This document shows, one piece after another, positions 56,501 through 64,000 of a stretch of DNA of 64,000 nucleotides. Made by a program: the position numbers and the translations under genes. The notes under the pieces were generated by a model. That model searched no databases and was not told the origin of the DNA. It worked only from the letters and a program-made list of their open reading frames with translations. Position 1 is the stretch's first letter, and each line of letters starts with the position of its first letter. Where the stretch lies: contig OENT01000759.1 in the NCBI GenBank assembly GCA_900239685.1, positions 4,508 through 68,507 on the forward strand, read 5' to 3'. The DNA is from Rotaria macrura (taxonomy: Eukaryota > Rotifera > Eurotatoria > Philodinida > Philodinidae).

Positions 56501-59500
56501 AGAAGATCATATTTGCAAGTTAATGGAAAGCGTTTTGCTTATATTAAATTTAGAAATCTCACCTTCTTTCATCAAATGCTTATTTTATTTTCCTATCTCA
56601 AAGTAGTGAAGATTTTTCTAAATATTTCTAGTTATAATTTTTTGTTAAAAAACCAATTTTTATTGTATCATAAAATTATATGTAAGTAGATATATTCAAT
56701 GATACATTGATTCAAGGCTACGTAAGTCTAAATAAAACCAACAGTTGAGTGATATTCGACAATGCACTTTTTTTGATATTGTAGCTTACACAACGTTCAC
56801 GACGCAGCTTTTCAGATCTTCACGTACTAGATGATTAATTATGAAAGATAGTAAGAATCGATTGTACTTACACTAACACTATTTTAGACAAAATAATGCA
56901 CTAACCTAACGTATGATCAGATTGATGTGCTATTGAANGAAAAATACTCGATCGATAAGAGCAGGACATGATTAGTTGAGTTATACTGATCAATACAAGA
57001 AAATATTCTATCTCATTGTTTGGTTCCGAATTGCCTTGGAGTTACGGTGTGTGTGTAGGGGGGGGGGAGTCTGTTAAGTTGCCTGTGCACACTCAAACCA
57101 ACACTCACAAGCACATCTCAGATCGATATGACTTTTAAATGGTTCAGATGCATATCGGTTCTAAAACAAACGTTTAAAATCAATAGCATACATCGATCGA
57201 AGAAATTTCACGACTTATATCAGAATTCGTTGTTATGGCTTTCATCGAACATCGACCGAGAGAAAAGAGGACGTAATTACGAGTTTGCTTATGATAATCT
57301 TTCAAAGGAGTGTTTTCGGTCATTTTGTTCAGCTTTCTGCTACTTTTCTTGAAAAGAAAGCTGTTGAAGCAATCTCTTCGAGATAAAAATGGGAAAAAAT
57401 GTAACTCTTAATTCGAATGGAAGCAGATCATGGATTTTATCAATGTTGTAACGTTATGCGGTCGTTGACCGTAAAACAAAGAGATCCATCACAGTCTACG
57501 ACGACGCCTATTGATGTCTATCAAAGTAAATCATCATCGTTTGACCTCTATCTCTATCCTCCCTACATTTCTAGTTCATTTGTGGTGGATTCAATGCCTA
57601 ACTATCAGGATCTGTGATGGTGGATAGTTAAGTAATCAGACTTTAATTATCTAACTTATTAGTTAACTAAAATATCGATGGCAGAAAGTCAAGTTCTTGC
57701 CACTACCATTTCAACTCTCCTTCCAGTTCGTGTTTTATAAAATTTAATTATTGAAATACAATATTGAATGAATTTCACTCATTTCAAAACAATTATTCGT
57801 CACAACCGAAAGTGCATAATTGTATTAAGCTTGTCATGCGTAGTTCATTTGAAAATTCGAAAAATTCAAATTTGAGATTGTTGCCAATTCGAATAAATTT
57901 AATTTAAAGCACATCTCACATTGAATTGAATTTATTTTGAAATTTGGATTATATGTTTGAAAATGAAAAGACTCACTTCGATGTCCTTTTGAATAGTTTA
58001 TAAATTATTTCTTTGTTGTTCAGTGCACTCATACAGCTTTATCTCAAAGTATGGCTATCTATTAACAGTAGAGAAATGCCAAGGATAAGTCAAGCGTAGG
58101 TAAATTTGTGTACCAGTTTTTGATATCAACTGTATATGAATTCGATTCAAAATAGATCGATACACCTTACCATGATTGTTTCATTGTAATTATATTTTAT
58201 TGTGCGCCATTTCAGCTCTCGTACAGTATAAAGGACAGAAAAAGCATTTATTGCACGCGAATAATTAGATGAAATCAAGTAAAATAAACACATCGGAAAA
58301 AGTTAATTCAATAAAACTGTTTATATATCTTCTTTTTCTTTTTCTTTTTTCTTTTCTCTCTGCTATTTTCAATCTGTATTCAATTTTTTATATTGTGCAA
58401 ATTCAAAACAGTCTTTTTCGAATTATTTTCATGGTAGTGTGCAAAGAACATAACTACTGTTGTACTTATTCTCAAGCATGTACTATGTGATTTAATACAA
58501 GAGTAACACTGTTTTTAACGTGAAAAAGCGTTTTTTCCTCGAACACTAGAATTAGTTATACATTGTTGATAAATGCGAATGAAAATAATATACGATTTAA
58601 AAAACACCACTAAACCGAAAATAAATCAATAAGTATTTTATCGTGTAAAGGATTGGTGCCATGACGCGGAAGTTACAATCTACGTGAAGTCTGAATTTGA
58701 AATAGGTCGAGTATAACGGAATAAACTTGTTTCTCACGTTTCGATCCATTGATTGTGTTATATACGAGACACAATCTTCTTTGCAGTAGGATTGTAAGAT
58801 GAACAATTAGTGCTTATACTCTTTGCGAAACTATCAAAATTTCGTTTTATTCCTTTTTTTGTTCTGTTGTGTTTATGTATGTTTTGAAAATTCAGAGGAA
58901 TGGATTAAAAATAGCGTAATTTAAACATACTTGAACTCACACCCTCATTATTTTACAAGAACATTCATCTAGAAAAAGAAAACTCGCATAAAAACACTCA
59001 GGTGAATATGATGATATAACAACACTGAAAGTCAGAGAAATCTGAATTTTTTTTCGACTCAGCAATAAAATAGGTTAGTGCAAATGATATGAAAAATGCA
59101 AATATCTGCCTGTATAGCATGTGACTCGGTTTATAATGCATTGAAATAGACTGTATGAATTAAACATCAATCTATATCACTTCATTATATTTCTGTTCTA
59201 ATTCATTTTTCAAGCTCAGGATGCATATATTACAAAAAATGCGCTTCTTAATATGTCACTGAAAAACGGATCATGTCAGAAGCACAGAATACTTTTTACG
59301 CTGCTTTTCTCATTTTGAACATAAAAATTCAGAAAAATCTATGATCAAATTCGTATGTCAATGGAAAACTGGTTGCTGTATTTTACATTCATAATTAGTT
59401 TTCATCAGATTGTGCTACTCTACATTTTATGAAATGAAATATTATCACGAGATCTGCCACTTGCTTAAATTTTCAACATGATTATGAGTTGAATATCGCT

Positions 59501-60430
59501 TCAGATATTGGGAAAAATAGTACAATCATGTCGATAATTCAGATATATGTAAAGTATATATTGTGAAATAGAAAGGAGCGAGCTGTGTTTTCTCGTGAGC
59601 TGTTCAAAATTTTCCTTTCACTAGTATTTTAAGATTTTTATGCCTTCTGAAATTTATTTTCAAAGAGGCTTTAAGAAGTGTCTAGCATCATGGTATGTCC
59701 ATCGTCGACTGATACTGTCTCCGATTTCTACTTTTTCTACAAGCAGCGGTCAGTATAAAAATGAAAGATAATGCTAACGTTTATTAGACAAGTAGAGCCA
59801 TTAGATGAAACATTCTACGAGATTGTGATACTATCTAGAACTTTACAACAAGATTAGCTGTTAATTTATTATCAATGACCTTATGGTCCTTGAAAATTAA
59901 ATGTCATTGATATATAGACCGTGGCATCTCTCATTGATTTGGTTTCTGACATGTTTCGAGTTAACTGATAGTTGTGGCTTTCTTTCTGAGACTTTATCTT
60001 ATTCGCATCGTGCTTCATATAGATTTCAAAGGCTTTGACAGATACGTTTACCTACTTTGTTCGCTCTGTTTCACTCGAACAGAATAAGAAAATAAAAAAC
60101 ACTGTATGTCATGTTTTCCGTGTTTACTCATCTGCTTACTTTTTATTCTCAATAAAAGAAAAAGATGTGAGTCAATCATGATCAGCATAATAAACTAGAG
60201 CAGAGAGAGAGAGATGCCATGTTATTCTTTCATCAGAAATTCAATCGATAAAAGGGTGTCTTAGTTACATATTTTCTTCAGGATTATGCTGAATAGTAAA
60301 CAAAAGAAATATAATTTGCGCATTATATAAGATATTTCACACTGACATAAGAAGCATTTTTTTACATCCCGGAATTTTATTTGACTCAGTTAACAGGCTC
60401 CTATTGTCTTTTTGTCTATAACAGTTTGAC
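53575..60430. other. Long gene-poor stretch
   Basis: Holds GGATCCGA/TCCGACGA-rich repeat sequence at about 54490-54720. A GC-rich patch at 54931-55023 has CCACCGCCACC/GGCGGTAGCGG palindromic words. A G10 homopolymer lies at 57058-57067 and one N at 56938. Short frames (55845-55930, 56405-56689, 57128-57352, 57417-57617, 58269-58490) show no family resemblance strong enough to call. The 57417 frame (MEADHGFYQCCNV ... SMPNYQDL) is the most gene-like in residue mix. Confidence 0.4.
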
Positions 60431-62035
60431 ATGCATCACATATCAATTATTAAGTTGAAACCAATTAGATCCAAAAATGGTGTACAAACTTTCACGAAAC
60501 AAGTCGGACACAATAACGAGGATCAAGAGATTCCTATAGAATCTCTCGAGCACAATAAAGCCACACGAGCATCAAATATAAAGGTAAGGTCAAATTATAA
60601 ATTTCGTTAGCCTTAGATTCTGAAAAATGCATGCAGCTTTCATACTACTATAACAGGCTAGTAAATTCTTTATCTTCGCAGTTGGCAGATAAAAACTAAA
60701 ATCTATCTTAAGTGAGAGTTGAATTCAACAGAAGAAAAGTCTAGATTAATAGTATAAGAACATGTCAGGCTCAAGTAAATGGAGTTGCCAAAGTATAGTT
60801 ATCAAAATAAATGAGTTCATTAATACTCCAACTTAGGAAAAAGCTACTTTTCATGCAAGAACACCGATAGTATATATATGAGATTCCTAGTATACTACTC
60901 GAAATCGTCATCAACCTTCAACTACATAGTGCAGATCAAACGACACACCATTCACCCAAGATAGCACCTTTCTATAATATTTATGATTGATGCCTCTATT
61001 GTCCTGAAATTATCACAGAGCATTGGAGAGGTATTCCCATCTGTTCAATCAGTCGTTCTATGACAAATAGATTTTTACAATGGAATACCCGTTCCTACTG
61101 AAATTTCCAAATCTGTAATTTTCTTTCACGAATTCAAAATAACTGGCATTCGATTGCTGACCACAGATCGGAACGAGGCGGGGCAGAGGCGACGGATGTA
61201 GGCGAGGATTCGACGGAATAGCTCGGAGTAGGGTGTGATTGAGGAGAGAAAAAAATTAGGAGCAAGTTGAGGCGGGGTAAGAGCAGCAAAAACGGAAGAG
61301 CCTGGAGTGAAAAACGCTCTCCGCATTGGTCTCTGTTACTTTCATCTGATATTTGATTTTGTATTTTTAAATTCCGTTGATATCAAGATTGATAAGTCAG
61401 ATTTTCATAGTTTTGTAGAAAGCGGCTGAGTGTTTTCTGTTATGTAATAAAAACGAATCAGATTATATCCTAATTGATGATAATCATAGACTGTTATTAT
61501 CGACTTGTTTGAATAAAATCACAAATGGAGAATAGGCAGCAAGCTATTGGGTCATTTCAGATTAATAGTCTATGCTAGCAACCAGTAAGACTTCATCTTG
61601 AAACGGGCGGCCCTTGTGAGAAACGATCCTTTATCCAAAACCTCGTATAGTATAGTAGATGATCAAGTTGCAAAACATCGAGAATCAAAATCTCGAATAC
61701 GTGTAAAATCTCGAAGTGCCAGAATATCGAATACCAAAAAATATCGAACATATGAGATGTTGGATAATAACCTTGAAAATTTTTCAATAATGCTTTTTCT
61801 GTAAGTTTACTTTGCCTTGAAAAAGAAAATTGTTTTGTTGTTTTTTAGTTGAATGCATAATTAGAAAGCTAGAATGAGAATTTCATTGTTTTTAATTCAA
61901 ATTGATTCACAAAAGTTTTAAAAAGGCATTAAAGAATAAATTCATTTTTGACTGTTACATCTGCTACCATCAAGAATGACACTCCTTCTAAAAATTCCAG
62001 AACATCGATTTCTGCAACATTGAATCGACTTGAAA
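60431..62035 (+). CDS. Partial multi-exon gene of unknown function
   Basis: Exon A, 60431-60583 (ATG, MHHISIIKLKPIRSKNG ... KATRASNIK), has acceptor CTATAACAG upstream and donor GTAAGG. Exon B, 61590-61800 (RAALVRNDPLSKTSYSIV ... ISNTKKYRTYEML), has donor GTAAGT. Exon C, 61935-62035 (FLTVTSATIKNDTPSKN ... ATLNRLE), has donor GTATGT. B and C join in phase (CT|A). A and B do not, so an exon between them is missing from this reading. The product is basic and Ser/Arg/Lys-rich, and no domain is recognised. The 3' end was not found; a small inverted-repeat element and a hAT-like element follow. Confidence 0.4.
61140..61330. other. GC-rich, purine-strand patch
   Basis: The plus strand is markedly G/A-rich (GGCGGGGCAGAGGCGACGG, GAGGCGGGGTAAGAG) and GC-richer than everything around it. 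It lies inside an apparent intron of the 60431-62035 gene. A 66-codon minus frame across it (61126-61326) has no family support. Confidence 0.4.
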
Positions 62036-62168
62036 GTATGTTAAACCTATCTTGCATGAGACATTTTTACCACTCGTCATATAAAGATTTTTTTCCGTAA
62101 ATTATACTTCTTCTATTTTTAAAAATGGCATACTCTGGGATGAGTTATATTAATCTACTTGCTAATCC

Positions 62169-62229
62169 TACACCCTTAAAAAAGTAGGTTATTTTACGGA
62201 ACTTGAAAAAACTATTTTTTTAGAGTGTA
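62169..62229. mobile_element. Tiny palindromic MITE-like element
   Basis: TACACCCTTAAAAAAGTAG at the left pairs with the complement of CTATTTTTTTAGAGTGTA at the right, within 61 bp. The outermost TA on each side could be a TA target duplication. Confidence 0.5.
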
Positions 62230-62342
62230 TCGTGCCATCCTATTTAGATAAACAAAAGATAATTCTGAATAAGATATCTATTTTTGAGCAGTATCAATCT
62301 TCATTATTGTCTAGTTATACCTCATATAAAAATAATGTACAT

Positions 62343-63688
62343 CAGAGATGGGTACGGTTCGATTCGCAGCTTTTCAAAAATATTTCGGTTTCGGTTCGGT
62401 TCGGTTCTTAACTAATTCGATGTAGTTTAAATTAGTTTATAGATACGAAAAAAGATTAAAGTGACCAGTCAACGGATGTCGTAATTAGAAATGCAGATAT
62501 TCATATATTTTCTACGCAGGTGAAGTTAGCACCAGATGCGACTATTTTCGCTAGTTACTCTGCTTGGAGAATTCAACAAAAGTTGCATTCTTGTTTCAAC
62601 TAAAATTCGACCAGCTCTATCGAATGGTGTAGTTAGATTTCCTCTAGCTATTATAGTCGTATGAATAAACCCAGAAACCTGATGTTTTCCTGAGATCGAA
62701 GATAATGTATCTTTCCAGATTTAGTTTTTATATGTACTTGTTGAATCGGTAAGGAATGACAGAGCTAAAGATGAAGAATCGAATGATGTATATATAATAA
62801 CAGATTTCATGAAAATCTGTGCGCAGGACTAGATAAATATTTTTGTCTTTTCATTTTCTGTTGTTCTTATCTAGATTGTTCGCTTTAAGAACATTTTATT
62901 GTTGGGCGTTCGCGTTAAGGAAATGCACACGAAGTGAATGTTTTTAATATTTGATTTTGTAACCATCATTGCTAAAACGTTTCTTAGAGCAATGAAATAT
63001 CCTTTTATATGAGCAGGTTCAGAATCTGGTTTTCGTTCCTGTGGCATAAAAATAATTATTTTACGATGGAAAATGATCGAGACATTACACTCACAATTAA
63101 GGATGGTACATTTACTTTACTTTTTCAAAAAGTAAATAAGTAAAATGAGTAAATAGTATGTTTACTTTTACTAAAGTAAGCGGTAAATTGTTTATTTGAT
63201 TTACCAAAGTTTCAAAAGTAAATAACCAACCCTACTAACAACCAAGACCTATGGAGTGTCCATTCGCTTTAGGTTCATGGACTCTAATACAAAGAAAGCT
63301 CAACAAGGTTAAACAAAATCGAGAAATGATATTTCTGACTTCTTTTGAGAAGTTTTCTTGATATTTTTGTATTGTTTTCATATTTATTTATGCTCCCTAG
63401 TGTTTTTTATTTTCGATTTTGTGCGATACATATACAAACCTCACTAATTTTGACAGGCATAAGGAAAATAATATAATAACTAAAACTATGTAGATTTACA
63501 CAAGCATAAATACAATAGATAAGAATCATCGAGAACAAGATGAGGGAGTTCAAATAAAAATCACATAGTTTTAATTGTCTACGGTGGAGTTTCAAAATTT
63601 CCCTTTTCGGTTCGGTCCGGTTCGGTTTTAGACATTTTAGTTTCGGTTTGGTTTGAATTTTGAAAAACTCGAACCGTGCCCATCTCTG
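62343..63688. mobile_element. hAT-like non-autonomous element with perfect 8-bp target duplication
   Basis: The terminal inverted repeats are CAGAGATGGGTACGGTTCGA on the left and, complemented, CAGAGATGGGCACGGTTCGA on the right, followed by GGTTCGG/CCGAACC repeats. Both flanks are ATGTACAT (62335-62342 and 63689-63696), an exact 8-bp duplication. The length of 1346 bp holds no transposase frame. CAGAGATGGG-type ends and 8-bp duplications are typical of hAT elements. The exact duplication suggests a fairly recent insertion. Confidence 0.85.
63098..63234. mobile_element. MITE nested in the hAT-like element
   Basis: The ends TAAGGATGGTACATTTACTTT and the complement TAGGGTTGGTTATTTACTTT form imperfect terminal inverted repeats around a GTAAA/TTTAC-rich 137-bp core. 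The flanks CTCACAAT and CTAACAAC may be a diverged 8-bp duplication. It is non-coding. Confidence 0.55.
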
Positions 63689-63696
63689 ATGTACAT

Positions 63697-64000
63697 TCCA
63701 AAGGTTGATAGGGTTTCATTGAAATCAAAACTTTCAATAGTAATCAGCAGAAGGAAGTATTCAGCTAGGTAAAATAGAGAAAATTCGAGGCATTCCACGA
63801 AAGCAAGAAAATAAATTTCATGTGTGGGCATAAGAAATTTTATCTCAGCCATTGAAAAATAAACGAGCAGGCTATATGTTTCAAGTAGTGTTTTTCTGTT
63901 ACACTGGAAAATTATTACTTTTCGAGTCTTCGAGATTTGACGCTTTATTTTTCAACATCCTATTACGTCGACAACTTGCTTTTCGAAATTCGGAGTCCGA
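63697..64000. other. Window end, nothing recognised
   Basis: No gene, repeat or element is recognised after the target duplication of the hAT-like element. Confidence 0.5.

Noticed and set aside
57058..57067. G10 run following a short GTGT tract
   Set aside because: It resembles rotifer G-rich telomere motifs only superficially, with no tandem array. It is a simple homopolymer.
58269..58490. Hydrophobic 73-codon frame resembling a membrane peptide
   Set aside because: The hydrophobicity comes from a TTTCTT-rich tract. There is no supporting signal or homology.
1..64000. CRISPR arrays, operons or prokaryotic regulatory sites
   Set aside because: The spliced genes show this is eukaryotic nuclear DNA. 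The short tandem and inverted repeats seen lack regular unique spacers.

Overview
The window is AT-rich eukaryotic nuclear DNA from a small-intron animal. Three multi-exon genes can be rebuilt by matching splice phases: a secreted Cys-rich protein, a papain-like protease and an LRR protein. Most of their introns are 52-69 bp GT-AG introns, and each protein starts with a signal peptide. This intron size, the TPR fragment, the giant DUF3638-type protein and the many short inverted-repeat elements fit a bdelloid rotifer (Adineta/Rotaria-like). That assignment is inference; no rRNA or species marker is present.

Layout. 1-5.1 kb is a cluster of palindromic and terminal-inverted-repeat elements, ending just before a TPR fragment (5152-5395). 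5.4-10.2 kb is mostly empty, with weak coding-like patches. 10277-13319 is a five-exon gene for a secreted two-domain Cys-rich protein. 14214-15527 (minus) is a single-exon histidine-phosphatase protein with an extra N-terminal domain. 15.5-22 kb holds two unresolved gene remnants and a palindromic repeat. 22168-26030 is a large inverted repeat (arms about 0.5 kb) enclosing two MITE-like elements. 29273-38638 is one uninterrupted 3121-codon ORF for a DUF6606/DUF3638/DUF3645-type giant ATPase or ubiquitin-hydrolase-like protein. 40234-41907 (minus) is a secreted leucine-rich-repeat gene broken by one frameshift and three stops. 45691-47106 (minus) is an eight-exon papain-like protease that has lost its catalytic cysteine and carries a one-base deletion. 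Two related 0.9-1.1 kb elements (44531-45466 and 51507-52576) carry homologous cargo; a short third copy follows at 52605. 53-60 kb is mostly empty, apart from a tRNA-like relic and a short palindromic element. 60431-62035 holds exons of an unknown gene. 62343-63688 is a hAT-like non-autonomous element with a perfect 8-bp target duplication and a second element nested inside.

There is no operon logic here. The common themes are secreted or extracellular proteins (Cys-rich, LRR, papain-like), gene decay, and heavy colonisation by short inverted-repeat elements. The giant intronless ORF stands out against neighbours rich in introns and is the strongest lead. No CRISPR, rRNA or confident tRNA gene was seen. 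Single N bases occur at 22465, 25659 and 56938.
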